Assembly (NCBI GenBank): GCA_937967325.1 | Contig: CALBSQ010000325.1 | Span: 4,898 to 68,897 of the forward strand | DNA length: 64,000 bases | Origin: an uncultured Chloroflexota bacterium | GTDB taxonomy: Bacteria > Chloroflexota > UBA4733 | Direction of reading: 5' to 3' | In this document: in pieces, positions 52,051 through 60,411 of the stretch | Layout of the letters: every line of letters starts with the position of its first letter | How positions within the stretch are numbered: the first letter of the stretch is position 1 | Notes under the pieces: generated by a model | The model's input: only the letters and a program-made list of their open reading frames with translations | Told to the model about the DNA's origin: nothing | Databases searched by the model: none | Position numbers and translations under genes: made by a program

Positions 52051-52845
52051 ATGGACCTGCACTTCCAGCGTAAAGTCGCCATTATCACCGGGGCGGGGAG
52101 AGGCATCGGGTTGGCGATCGCTACCGCCCTGGCAGAGGAGGGAGCCGCGGTGGTGGCGGCCAATCGGACGCCGGGCGAGGGATTGAAACACTTGGCTGAG
52201 CGCTTTACCGTCCTACCAGTAGCGGTTGACATGGCTGCCCCCGACGGGCCACGGCACGTCGTCGACCAGGCGGTCAGCCACTTCGGGCGCCTCGACATCC
52301 TGGTGAACAACGTCGGCGCCTTCACGTTCCATCCCGGCGGCTTCCTCTCGATCACTGACGACGACTGGCAGCGGACGCTGGCGCTGAATCTCTTCACGAC
52401 CATGCGTACGACGCGAGCTGCGCTGCCGGTCATGATCGCCCAGGGGAGCGGGGCCATCGTCAACGTGTCGTCGGTCAATGCGCGCCAGCCGGGGGCGGAG
52501 GTCGCCGACTACAGTGCCGCTAAGGCCGCCATCACCAACCTCACCAGGATGCTGGCCGAGGAGTTCACCGCCAAGGGTGTGCGGGTCAATGCCGTTGCAC
52601 CGGGTCCTGTATCAACCGAGGCATGGGTCGGACCGGGCGGCGTGGCCGACGCGATTGCCTACGCAACCGGCGCCACAAGAGAGAGTGTCGTTGCCCAGGC
52701 GGCTCAGATGAACAGCATGCCCATCGGGCGCATGGTTGCGCCCGATGACGTGGCGGCGCTCGTGCTGTTCCTCGCGTCGGACCGCGCGGCTGCGATCACC
52801 GGCGCGGAGTACCTGATCGACGGGGGCATGGTCAAGACGACGTAG
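52051..52845 (+). CDS. SDR-family oxidoreductase
   Basis: This 264-residue classical short-chain dehydrogenase has the cofactor motif GAGRGIG, NNVGAFTFH, the Ser strand IVNVSSVNARQ and the active-site YSAAK (ADYSAAKAAITNL). The C-terminus ends GAEYLIDGGMV. The ATG at 52051 follows GAGGAG. It stands between remnants on the left and YceI on the right, without an obvious operon partner. The substrate is unknown; a sugar or 3-oxoacyl derivative is possible. Confidence 0.94.
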   Translation: MDLHFQRKVAIITGAGRGIGLAIATALAEEGAAVVAANRTPGEGLKHLAERFTVLPVAVDMAAPDGPRHVVDQAVSHFGRLDILVNNVGAFTFHPGGFLSITDDDWQRTLALNLFTTMRTTRAALPVMIAQGSGAIVNVSSVNARQPGAEVADYSAAKAAITNLTRMLAEEFTAKGVRVNAVAPGPVSTEAWVGPGGVADAIAYATGATRESVVAQAAQMNSMPIGRMVAPDDVAALVLFLASDRAAAITGAEYLIDGGMVKTT

Positions 52846-52914
52846 ACGGCGGCTGCTTCCCCGGTCGATACCGGCAGGGCGCTCGCTCGGTAGGCCATGA
52901 GCGGACGGGCATGC

Positions 52915-52930
52915 TATAACATAACATAAC
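52915..52930 (+). promoter_or_regulatory. Probable -10 region with ATAAC triplication
   Basis: TATAAC at 52915-52920 is the first of three tandem ATAAC units ending at 52930, the only AT-rich patch in this gap. It probably provides the -10 element for the YceI gene at 52966. No clear -35 element is seen. Confidence 0.4.
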
Positions 52931-52965
52931 TGTAGGTGAGGCCGGGCGATCCGGGGAGGATGCGT

Positions 52966-53514
52966 ATGGCGGACGAGCTGGACCGGCGGACGGTGTGGCA
53001 GATCGATCCCAAGCACACGTTGGTTGAGTTCGCGGTCACCTATCTCGCCTTCACCACGGTGAAAGGACACTTCGAGGGGGTGAGCGGGACGATCCGGTCC
53101 GACGACGCGGACCCGGCGCGCTCCTCGGTCGAGGTGGAGATCGACGCCGCGAGCCTGAACACTCGGGAAGGTCGGCGCGACACCCACCTCCGGTCGGCGG
53201 ACTTTCTCGACGTGGAGCGCCACCCGACGATCACCTTCGCCAGCGACCGGGTGGAGGTGATCTCTCCGAACCGTTGGCTGGTCCACGGGGACTTGACCAT
53301 CCGCGGGACGACCCGCGCCGTCGTGCTCGACACGGAGGCGAAGGGCCGGGGGCGCAATCCCGAGGGCCTCGAGGTGGCCGGCTTCGCCGCTCGAACCGAG
53401 ATTAACCGCCGCGACTTCGGCGTGAGCTGGAATCAGGCGCTGGAAACTGGCGGCTTCCTCGTGGGCGATACCGTCGCGATCCAGCTCGAGGTCCAGGCGA
53501 TCCGCCAGGACTGA
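52966..53514 (+). CDS. YceI-family protein
   Basis: This 182-residue protein matches the YceI lipid-binding beta-barrel family throughout: TVWQIDPKHTLVEFAVTYL, VKGHFEGVSGTI, LRSADFLDVERHPTITFAS and GDLTIRGTTRAVVLD. YceI proteins bind polyisoprenoids or other lipids and are often induced by stress. No signal peptide is present, so this one is likely cytoplasmic. ATG at 52966 is chosen because GGGGAGG lies 6 nt upstream; an earlier ATG at 52960 abuts it. It is followed at 16 nt by the response-regulator fusion, and both are probably cotranscribed. Confidence 0.92.
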   Translation: MADELDRRTVWQIDPKHTLVEFAVTYLAFTTVKGHFEGVSGTIRSDDADPARSSVEVEIDAASLNTREGRRDTHLRSADFLDVERHPTITFASDRVEVISPNRWLVHGDLTIRGTTRAVVLDTEAKGRGRNPEGLEVAGFAARTEINRRDFGVSWNQALETGGFLVGDTVAIQLEVQAIRQD

Positions 53515-53530
53515 GGTGGCAGGAACAGAC

Positions 53531-55189
53531 ATGGCAAGCAAGCCGATTCTCCTGGTCGTCGACGATAATCCCGACGTCCTCGGGGCCATCGCGGTCGACC
53601 TGCGCGGCCGCTACGGGGACCAGCACGAGGTCCGCGTCGCGCGCTCGGGCGCCAACGCGCTGGACCTGCTGCGGGACGCGCAGGAGCGGAGCGATCCGGT
53701 CGCCCTGGTCCTGGCCGACCAGCGGATGCCCCGGCAGGCCGGCTCGGACGTGCTCGCGGAGGCGCACCGCCTTGCTCCGAACGCGAAGCGGGTCCTGCTG
53801 ACGCTCCACGAAGACGCCGACGCCGGCCTCCAGGCCATCAACGCCGGCCAGGCCGACGATTTCCTCGTGAAGCCGTGGGAGCAGCCGGAACGGCTGGCCT
53901 TCCCGCTGCTGGACGACCTCATCCAGGACTGGCGCGCGGGGTCCTATCACTCGGTCGACGGCATTCGGGTTCTTGGCTCCCCCTGGTCGCCCGCGGCGCA
54001 CCAGGCGCGCGACTTCCTCGCCCGCAACCTGGTGCCGTATCGCTGGCTCGATGTCGAAACCGACGAAGGCCGGGCTATCGCCGAGCGCGTCGCCCCGGGG
54101 CAAGGCCACCGGGCGCTCGTGGCGTTCCCGGATGGCTCGACCCTCATCGAGCCGAGCAACGCGGCGCTGGCGGAGAAGGCCGGGCTGCGGACCCACGCCG
54201 ACCAGCGCTTCTACGACCTGCTGATCGTCGGCGCCGGGCCGGCCGGCCTCGCGGCCGCGGTGTACGCGGCCTCGGAAGGGCTGCATACCGCCCTCGTCGA
54301 GGTTGAGGCGCCCGGCGGCCAGGCCGGGACCAGCTCGCGGATCGAGAACTACCTGGGGTTTCCGGCCGGGCTCAGCGGCAGCGACCTGGCGCGACGCGCC
54401 GTCGCCCAGGCCCGCCGGTTCGGAGCCGAGCTGCTGACCTCCCAGGAAGCCATGGGAGTCCGCCTCCAGGACGGTTACCGCGTCCTCACGCTGGCCGACG
54501 AGAGTGAGCTCAGCGCCCACGCCCTGGTGATCGCGACCGGCGTTTCCTATCACACGCTGGACGTCCCAGGTAGCGCCCGCCTGAACGGCGCGGGCATCTA
54601 CTACGGCTCGGCGATGACCGAGGCCTTCTCCTGCCGCGACCAGGACGTCTACATCGTCGGCGGCGCCAACTCGGCCGGCCAGGCGGCGGTCTACCTGGCG
54701 GGGTTCGCGCGCCGGGTCACCATGCTGGTGCGCGGACCGGGGCTGTCCGCCACCATGTCCAGCTACCTCATCGATCAGCTCGCGGCACTGCCCAACGTCG
54801 TCGTGCGCCCGCGGTCCCAGGTGGTAGAGGCGCGCGGGGGGATGCACCTCGAAGGCATCACCGTCCGCGACGACGCCCAGGGCACGACCGAGCGGTTGCC
54901 CGCCGCGGCGCTGTTCGTGTTCATCGGCGCCTCCCCCCGCACGGAGTGGCTCGCCGGGGTCGTGGGGCGCGACGCGGGCGGCTACATACTGACCGGGGCG
55001 GACGCGTTGCGAAACGCCGGGCCTGCAGGCTGGACCGAGAAGCGCGATCCCTTCCTGCTGGAGACGAGCGTGGCGGGCATCTTTGCCGCCGGGGACGTAC
55101 GGCACGGCTCGATCAAGCGCGTCGCGTCCGGCGTCGGCGAGGGGGCGATGGCCGTGTCATTCGTCCACCAGTATCTCGCGAGCCGGTGA
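53531..55189 (+). CDS. Response-regulator receiver fused to thioredoxin reductase-like flavoprotein
   Basis: This 552-residue protein starts with a receiver domain: acidic Asp11-Asp12, phospho-acceptor Asp63 (VLADQRMP) and Lys114 (FLVKPWEQP). A linker of about 100 residues follows. From about residue 230 there is a FAD/NAD(P)H domain (LLIVGAGPAGLAAAVYAAS, DVYIVGGANSAGQAAVYLA, GIFAAGDVRHGS). The redox CxxC of thioredoxin reductase is absent; I find a single Cys (EAFSCRDQDV) in its place, so it cannot reduce thioredoxin in the usual way. The start may be GTG at 53516 or ATG at 53531. A UBP zinc-finger gene follows, a recurrent partner. Confidence 0.9.
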   Translation: MASKPILLVVDDNPDVLGAIAVDLRGRYGDQHEVRVARSGANALDLLRDAQERSDPVALVLADQRMPRQAGSDVLAEAHRLAPNAKRVLLTLHEDADAGLQAINAGQADDFLVKPWEQPERLAFPLLDDLIQDWRAGSYHSVDGIRVLGSPWSPAAHQARDFLARNLVPYRWLDVETDEGRAIAERVAPGQGHRALVAFPDGSTLIEPSNAALAEKAGLRTHADQRFYDLLIVGAGPAGLAAAVYAASEGLHTALVEVEAPGGQAGTSSRIENYLGFPAGLSGSDLARRAVAQARRFGAELLTSQEAMGVRLQDGYRVLTLADESELSAHALVIATGVSYHTLDVPGSARLNGAGIYYGSAMTEAFSCRDQDVYIVGGANSAGQAAVYLAGFARRVTMLVRGPGLSATMSSYLIDQLAALPNVVVRPRSQVVEARGGMHLEGITVRDDAQGTTERLPAAALFVFIGASPRTEWLAGVVGRDAGGYILTGADALRNAGPAGWTEKRDPFLLETSVAGIFAAGDVRHGSIKRVASGVGEGAMAVSFVHQYLASR

Positions 55190-55213
55190 CTTTCGGTAAA
55201 GGAGGACCACACC

Positions 55214-55513
55214 ATGGCCAGGACGAAAACCTGCACGCATCTGGACCAGATCCGCGACGTGGCGCCGTCCACGCGGGCCGGCTGTGAGGACTGCCTGCAG
55301 ATCGGGGCGCGGTGGGTACATCTGCGGCTGTGCCTCAGCTGCGGCCATGTTGGCTGCTGCGACGACTCGCCCAACCGGCACGCGACGCGGCACTTCCACA
55401 CCAGCCACCACCCGCTGATCCAGTCGTTCGAGCCGGGCGAGGACTGGGTGTGGTGCTACCTGGACGAGCTTGCCATGGAGCCGCCCGCCGCGCTGGTCGG
55501 CGGCAAGCGCTGA
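55214..55513 (+). CDS. UBP-type zinc-finger protein
   Basis: This 99-residue protein is a single UBP (ubiquitin-hydrolase-like) zinc finger with Cys and His ligands in CTHLDQI, GCEDCLQIG, LRLCLSCGHVGCCDDS and HATRHFHTSHHPL. In eukaryotes this fold binds the ubiquitin C-terminus; the bacterial ligand is unknown. It starts 24 nt after the flavoprotein gene with AAAGGAGG upstream, so the two are cotranscribed. The repeated bacterial pairing of this finger with thioredoxin-reductase-like proteins suggests a shared redox or signalling role. Confidence 0.92.
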   Translation: MARTKTCTHLDQIRDVAPSTRAGCEDCLQIGARWVHLRLCLSCGHVGCCDDSPNRHATRHFHTSHHPLIQSFEPGEDWVWCYLDELAMEPPAALVGGKR

Positions 55514-55524
55514 GGGGGCATCGC

Positions 55525-55626
55525 GTGACCAACCTCACGCCCCGCGAACGGCAGGATATCGACCGCGCCAATGGCTCGGGGTTGCTATCAATCACACCAA
55601 CGCCTGGCACGACTCTTGCCAGGTAG
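55525..55626 (+). pseudogene. Possible N-terminal remnant of an alpha/beta hydrolase
   Basis: A 33-codon frame begins VTNLTPRERQDIDRANGSG, resembling the start of an alpha/beta hydrolase family (DIxRANASG), and then diverges to a stop. No hydrolase core follows. It may be a decayed fragment. The following 72 bases up to the permease gene contain no clear feature beyond the likely promoter. Confidence 0.35.
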
Positions 55627-55698
55627 TTTATCGTTGCTTGACGCTCATCGCGGACTCCCTGACAACTGTTCGTGCGGCGACGAGGCGAGAATAGGCGC

Positions 55699-56340
55699 AT
55701 GAACCTCTTACGGTACCTCGGCGACAACTGGCCGACGCTCGGGCCCGAGGTGCGGACCCAAGTCCAGATCGTCGCCATCTCGATGATCTTTGCGGCGGCG
55801 ATCGGCGTGACGCTGGGCATTGTCGCGGCGCGCTCGGCACGCGTCGCCGCCGTGGCGCTCAGCGTTGCCAGCACCCTGCTCACCATCCCCAGCTTCGCGC
55901 TCTTCGGCGTGCTCGCCATCGCCCTGGGCATCGGCAACCGCCCCGTCGAAATCGGCCTGATCCTGTATGCGCTCCTGCCGATTTTGCGCAACACGATGGT
56001 TGGCATCCAGGGTGTCGACCCAGCGGTCATGGAAGCGGCGCGCGGCATGGGCATGCGGCCGGCGCAGATCCTCGGGCGCGTCGAGCTGCCGCTGGCGCTG
56101 CCGCTCATCGTCGGCGGGGTGCGCCAGGCGACGGTCATGGTCGTCGCCATCGCCACCGTCGGCGCCGCCGTCGGCGCCAACGATCTCGGCCAACCGATCT
56201 TTGCCGGTATCCGTGACACCGACCGGGAAGAGATCTTCAGCGGCATCATCCCAGCCGCCGCCATCGGCCTGCTAGCCGACGCCGTTTTGGGCGGCGTCCA
56301 GCGCCTGCTCCAGCGCGACGGCCCGGTGGAGGCGGCGTGA
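55699..56340 (+). CDS. Osmoprotectant ABC transporter permease (OpuCB-like)
   Basis: This 213-residue inner-membrane permease has about six hydrophobic segments and the coupling motif EAARGMGMRPAQILGRVELPLALP. It is the permease family of betaine/carnitine/choline importers. Its end overlaps the ATPase start by 4 nt (GTGA). The operon continues with the ATPase and a second permease. The binding protein is encoded 3 kb further on at 60412. The ATG at 55699 is chosen from the first predicted helix. Confidence 0.92.
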   Translation: MNLLRYLGDNWPTLGPEVRTQVQIVAISMIFAAAIGVTLGIVAARSARVAAVALSVASTLLTIPSFALFGVLAIALGIGNRPVEIGLILYALLPILRNTMVGIQGVDPAVMEAARGMGMRPAQILGRVELPLALPLIVGGVRQATVMVVAIATVGAAVGANDLGQPIFAGIRDTDREEIFSGIIPAAAIGLLADAVLGGVQRLLQRDGPVEAA

Positions 56341-57272
56341 TCACCTTCGAGCGCGTCACCCGGACCTACGGCGCAACCATCGCCGTAGACGACCTCTCGC
56401 TGGAGATCGACGATGGCGAGATCGTCGTGCTGGTTGGTCCTTCCGGTTGCGGCAAGTCTACGACGCTGCGCATGATCAACCGCCTGATCGAGCCGACGAG
56501 CGGCGTGATTCGCATCGACGGCCGCGACACGCAAGAGCAGGACGCGACAACGCTGCGCCGCTCCATCGGCTACGTCATCCAGCAGGTCGGCCTCTTTCCG
56601 CACCTCAGCGTGGCGGAGAATGTCGCCACTGTGCCCAAGCTGCTCGGTTGGGACCGAGCGCGCATCCGGCGGCGCGTGGCAGAGCTGCTGGATCTTGTCG
56701 GGCTGCCGGCGAAGGAGTACGCCGGGCGGCTACCCAGCCAGCTCTCCGGCGGCCAGCAGCAGCGCGTCGGTGTGGCGCGCGCCCTCGGCGCCGACCCGCC
56801 GCTGCTGCTGATGGACGAGCCGTTCGGTGCGATCGACCCGGCCACGCGGGGGCATTTGCAGGATGAGCTGCTGCGCCTGCAAGCCGTGCTCCACAAGACC
56901 ATCGTCTTCGTCACGCACGACATCGATGAGGCGATCAAACTGGCCAATCGGGTGGCGCTATTTCAGAAGGGCGGACGGCTGGCGCAGTATGACGCGCCGG
57001 ACGCCTTGCTGGCCCATCCGGCCTCGCCGTATGTCGAAGAGTTTCTGGGCGGCGGTCGCCTGCTGCGCCGGCTAGGGCTCATTCGCCTGGTGGATGTCGA
57101 GCTGCTGCCGCCCGGCGACGCGCTGCCGGCGGCGCGCGTGCCGGCGTCGGCAACACTGCACGACGCCCTGGACCTGCTGCTCGGGACCCCCGATGGCCGG
57201 GCGGCCGTGGTCGTCGGCGACCGCGTCACCGGTCTGGTCGACACCGGCGTGATCCGGCGGGCCGCGCAATGA
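56337..57272 (+). CDS. opuCA: Osmoprotectant ABC transporter ATPase (OpuCA-like)
   Basis: This 311-residue ATPase has Walker A GPSGCGKST, signature LSGGQQQR, Walker B LLLMDEPF and the switch His. It energises import of betaine-type osmoprotectants. The C-terminus has a short CBS-like remnant (VPASATLHDALDLLL, GRAAVVVGDRVTGLVD). A full CBS pair, which senses ionic strength in OpuA, is not present. GTG at 56337 overlaps the upstream permease (GTGA), and the 3' end overlaps the next permease (ATGA, 57269-57272). Confidence 0.95.
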   Translation: MITFERVTRTYGATIAVDDLSLEIDDGEIVVLVGPSGCGKSTTLRMINRLIEPTSGVIRIDGRDTQEQDATTLRRSIGYVIQQVGLFPHLSVAENVATVPKLLGWDRARIRRRVAELLDLVGLPAKEYAGRLPSQLSGGQQQRVGVARALGADPPLLLMDEPFGAIDPATRGHLQDELLRLQAVLHKTIVFVTHDIDEAIKLANRVALFQKGGRLAQYDAPDALLAHPASPYVEEFLGGGRLLRRLGLIRLVDVELLPPGDALPAARVPASATLHDALDLLLGTPDGRAAVVVGDRVTGLVDTGVIRRAAQ

Positions 57273-57997
57273 ACCGCCCGGGAACTGGTTGGTGGCCGCT
57301 GTTGCGCACGCCACTGGGGGTGGCGATTGGTCTCGTCCTGATCTACCTCTACGTCGTCCATACACCGGCCCGGTTGGGAGACGATCAGATTCTGCAGCGG
57401 CAGTTCTTGGAGAGCCGGCTGCTCCGGCACATCGTGTTGGTTGTCGTCTCCTTTCTCATCGCCGCGCTGATCGCCGTTCCAGTGGGCATCGCGCTGGCCG
57501 GCGCCGGGCGGGGTTGGCGCCTGCTCGTGTTTCTCGTGGCGAATCTCGGGCAGGCGGTGCCGAGCATCGCCGCCCTGGCGCTCGCCTTCACGGTAGTTGG
57601 CCTGGGCCTGAGGAGCGCCGTCATCGCCCTGGTAGCGTATGCGCTGCTGCCCATCCTGCGCAATACGCTGCTCGGTCTGCAAGGCATCGATCCGGCGATC
57701 GTCGATGCGGCGCGGGGGATGGGGATGACGAACCTGCAGGCGTTGCGCCGCGTGCAACTGCCGCTGGCCAGCCCGGTGATCTTTGCCGGCTTGCGCACGG
57801 CGTTGGTGCTGGTGGTGGGGACGGCAACGTTGGGCAACTTCATCGGGGCCGGCGGGCTGGGCGATGTGATCGCCGCCGGCATCGGCGCGGGGCGTGATCG
57901 CATCGTCGTGACCGGCGCCGGCCTGGTGGCGGCACTGGCCCTGCTGTTCGATTGGGGGTTCGCCTTTGTGGAACGGGCGTTGACGCCGCGCCGCTAG
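57269..57997 (+). CDS. Osmoprotectant ABC transporter permease (OpuCD-like)
   Basis: This 242-residue permease is homologous to the one at 55699. It has the coupling segment DAARGMGMTNLQALRRVQLPLASP and a final helix before a short cytoplasmic tail. It starts at ATG 57269 overlapping the ATPase stop by 4 nt. An initial extra segment (YLYVVHTPARLGDDQ) adds a periplasmic loop not present in the first permease. The next gene is MbfA, 26 nt downstream. Confidence 0.93.
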   Translation: MNRPGTGWWPLLRTPLGVAIGLVLIYLYVVHTPARLGDDQILQRQFLESRLLRHIVLVVVSFLIAALIAVPVGIALAGAGRGWRLLVFLVANLGQAVPSIAALALAFTVVGLGLRSAVIALVAYALLPILRNTLLGLQGIDPAIVDAARGMGMTNLQALRRVQLPLASPVIFAGLRTALVLVVGTATLGNFIGAGGLGDVIAAGIGAGRDRIVVTGAGLVAALALLFDWGFAFVERALTPRR

Positions 57998-58023
57998 GAT
58001 CGGGCTCTGGAAAGGGACGAGTT

Positions 58024-59187
58024 ATGGACGCGAAGGATCCGGTCGCGCGCCGGCTGCTGGAGGCCTGGCGGGGCGAGGTGGAAGCCGGGGTGACCTACGC
58101 GGCGCTGGCCGAGGTGCAGCGCGACCCCCGCCGCGCCGAGATCATTCGCAAGCTCGCGGCGACGGAAGCCGGCCACCGCCGACGGCTGGAGCAGCGCATG
58201 AGCGAGCTCGGCATCCCCATCCCCGATCCGAACAGCGTGCGGCTCTCCCCCTGGGCGAAGCTGCAGTTGCGCCTCGCCCCGACCGAGCGCGTGTTGGCAG
58301 CGCGGGAGGCCGCCGAGGATGCCGAGGTCCAGGAGGGCTATGGCCGGCCCACCGGCGACCGGCAGACCGATGCCCTCTTTGCCGAGATACGCGCCGACGA
58401 GCGCGCGCACCGCGGACAAATGCGCACGATGCGCGATGCCGGCGCCCCGCAAACGCTCGGGGTGGCAGGTCCCCAGGCGCGGCTAAACCGCATCCTGGGC
58501 CGGGAGAAATGGCACCGCTCCGGCTCCGGCTGGCTCTCCGGCGCCATCTACGGCGCAAACGACGGCCTGGCCGCCGTCTTCGGCATCGTCACCGGCGTCT
58601 CCGGCGCCACTGGCGCCGCCGGCAACTTCGTGCTCACCGCGGGCCTGGCCGGGGCCATCGCGTCGGCCCTCTCCATGGCCACCGGCGCCTTCCTGGCGGA
58701 GCGCTCGGAGGCGGAAGTTGCGGCGGCCAACGTGGCGCGGGAGCGGCAGGAGATCCAGGAACACCCAGAAGAAGAGAAGGAGGAGCTATCGCTCTTTTAC
58801 CAACTGAAGGGGATAAGCGCAGCGGACGCGGACGCGCTGGCGGCGAAGCTGGCCGGCAACTCCGAGGCGATGCTGCAGCTATTAGCGAACGAGGAGTTCG
58901 GCGGCGCCAAGGAGGAGGGAGGCGGCGCGGCCACGGCGGCGCTCGCCGCCGGCCTGAGCACCGGCATCGGCGCCATGATTCCGGTGCTTCCCTTCTTCTG
59001 GCTGCACGGCGTGATCGGCGTCGCCGTGGCCGCGGCGGTCTCGCTGGTCGCCCACTTCCTGGTGGGGGCGGCAAAGTCGCTCTTCACCCTGCGCCGCTGG
59101 TGGGCGGCCGGGTTGGAGATGACGCTCGCTGGCATCATCGTCGGCGGCTGCACGTACCTCGCCGGCCTGGCCTTCCATGGCGGCTGA
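58024..59187 (+). CDS. mbfA: Erythrin-VIT1 iron exporter (MbfA-like)
   Basis: This 387-residue protein joins an N-terminal ferritin-like (erythrin) domain to a membrane VIT1/CCC1 domain. Residues to about 150 carry repeated Glu and His ligands (VEAGVTYAALAEVQ, ATEAGHR, RADERAHRGQM). The membrane part has GSGWLSGAIYGANDGLAAVFGIV and later helices up to VGGCTYLAGLAFHGG. MbfA exports iron and protects against iron and peroxide stress. Here it is inserted between the transporter permease and its binding protein. ATG at 58024 follows GGAAAGGGACGAG. Confidence 0.93.
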   Translation: MDAKDPVARRLLEAWRGEVEAGVTYAALAEVQRDPRRAEIIRKLAATEAGHRRRLEQRMSELGIPIPDPNSVRLSPWAKLQLRLAPTERVLAAREAAEDAEVQEGYGRPTGDRQTDALFAEIRADERAHRGQMRTMRDAGAPQTLGVAGPQARLNRILGREKWHRSGSGWLSGAIYGANDGLAAVFGIVTGVSGATGAAGNFVLTAGLAGAIASALSMATGAFLAERSEAEVAAANVARERQEIQEHPEEEKEELSLFYQLKGISAADADALAAKLAGNSEAMLQLLANEEFGGAKEEGGGAATAALAAGLSTGIGAMIPVLPFFWLHGVIGVAVAAAVSLVAHFLVGAAKSLFTLRRWWAAGLEMTLAGIIVGGCTYLAGLAFHGG

Positions 59188-59228
59188 CCCCTCCTCCTCA
59201 TCCCGGCGCAGTTCTGAAAGAGGCAGGC

Positions 59229-59306
59229 ATGGACGACCCCACTCCTGAGCGCCACGATCGCGCTCCCTCTGGCTACCTGCCCCTGCACCGGCTCAAACTG
59301 GGGTAG
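59229..59306 (+). CDS. Possible 25-residue small ORF
   Basis: ATG at 59229 follows GAGGCAGGC and the frame encodes MDDPTPERHDRAPSGYLPLH and five more residues before TAG. It has no hydrophobic segment and no known relative that I recognise. It may be spurious or a remnant. Confidence 0.2.
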   Translation: MDDPTPERHDRAPSGYLPLHRLKLG

Positions 59307-59350
59307 ATAGCCTTCTGCCCAGAGTCGATCCACGGAAAGGAGACGATCCG

Positions 59351-60283
59351 ATGAGCACAGCAATGCCGGCGATCGGCTTCATTGGCCTGGGGCTGATGGG
59401 CAGTCGCATGGCCGCCCGGCTCCTCGAGGCCGGCTACCCCCTCACCGTCTACAACCGCATCCGCGAGCGGACCCTGCCCCTGGCCCAGCGGGGGCAACAG
59501 TCGCCCACACTCCCCAGGAACTCGCCACAACAGCGGACGTGGTGATGCTCTCCCTGGTCGACGATGCCGCTGTCGACGCGATCATGCGGGGCCCGGCCGG
59601 CGTGCTTGCCGGCCTGCGTGCGGGCGCAACCGTCATCGATCTCAGCACGGTCTCTCCCCGGATCTCTCGCGCGATCGCGGGCGAGGTAATAGCGCGAGGC
59701 GGCGCCATGCTGGATACCCCCGTCTCGGGGAGTACGCCGCAGGCCGAGCAGGGCGCCCTGAACATCCTGGCCGGGGGCGATGAGGACACGTACCGGCGCC
59801 GCGAGCCCATCCTCGCCGTGCTAGGGAAACAGCGCTTCTATGTCGGCCGAAACGGCATGGGGCTGGTCATGAAGCTGACGATCAACGCCATGCTCGGCCT
59901 CGGTGTCCAGGCGCTGGCCGAGTCCATCGCGCTGGGCGAGGCAGCCGGTCTGGAGAAGAACCGGCTGCTGGATGTGCTCGGCCAGATGAGCGTTGTCTCT
60001 CCGGCGCAGAAGGCGAAGCTGGAGAACGCTCGGAGCGAGAGCTATCCCCCCACCTTTCCTCTCCAGCACATGGACTAAGGACTATGGGCTGATTGCTGAG
60101 CTGGCCATGCAGGCACACGTTCCCATGCCGGCCACCACTGCCGCGCACCAGATGACCAAGGCGGCACGCGCGCAGGCGCGTGAGGAGGACTTCTCCGCAG
60201 TCATCCGCCTCATGGAGCAGCTTGCCGGTCTGGACGGCGGAGTTGTGACCGGGAGACGCCCGCAGGATAAGGAGTCCAATTGA
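59351..60283 (+). pseudogene. 3-hydroxyisobutyrate dehydrogenase-like gene with two frameshifts
   Basis: The protein opens with the Rossmann motif IGFIGLGLMGSRMAARL. The frame shifts near 59490-59494, a G-run that is one G short, and then reads VMLSLVDDAAVD, LDTPVSGSTPQ and VMKLTINAML. A second shift near 60077 (one extra base) restores the first frame, where KDYGLIAELAMQAHVPMP and EDFSAVIRLMEQLAGL follow. Deleting and adding one base gives a plausible 310-residue dehydrogenase. The first site is a homopolymer, so sequencing error is possible. It is inserted between mbfA and the osmoprotectant binding protein. Confidence 0.75.
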
Positions 60284-60411
60284 CCATGACATCCGGTATA
60301 AGAACCGTGGAACGACGGATCGCCGATGTCCACGACCCGAGGCTCTGCGCAGGGCAAGCACTCGTGGGGAAAGTGCACGAGGGTAGGAACGGTTTTGAGA
60401 GGGGAAAGTCC

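Noticed and set aside
53531..55189. Ordinary thioredoxin reductase
   Set aside because: The redox CxxC is absent and a receiver domain is fused at the N-terminus.
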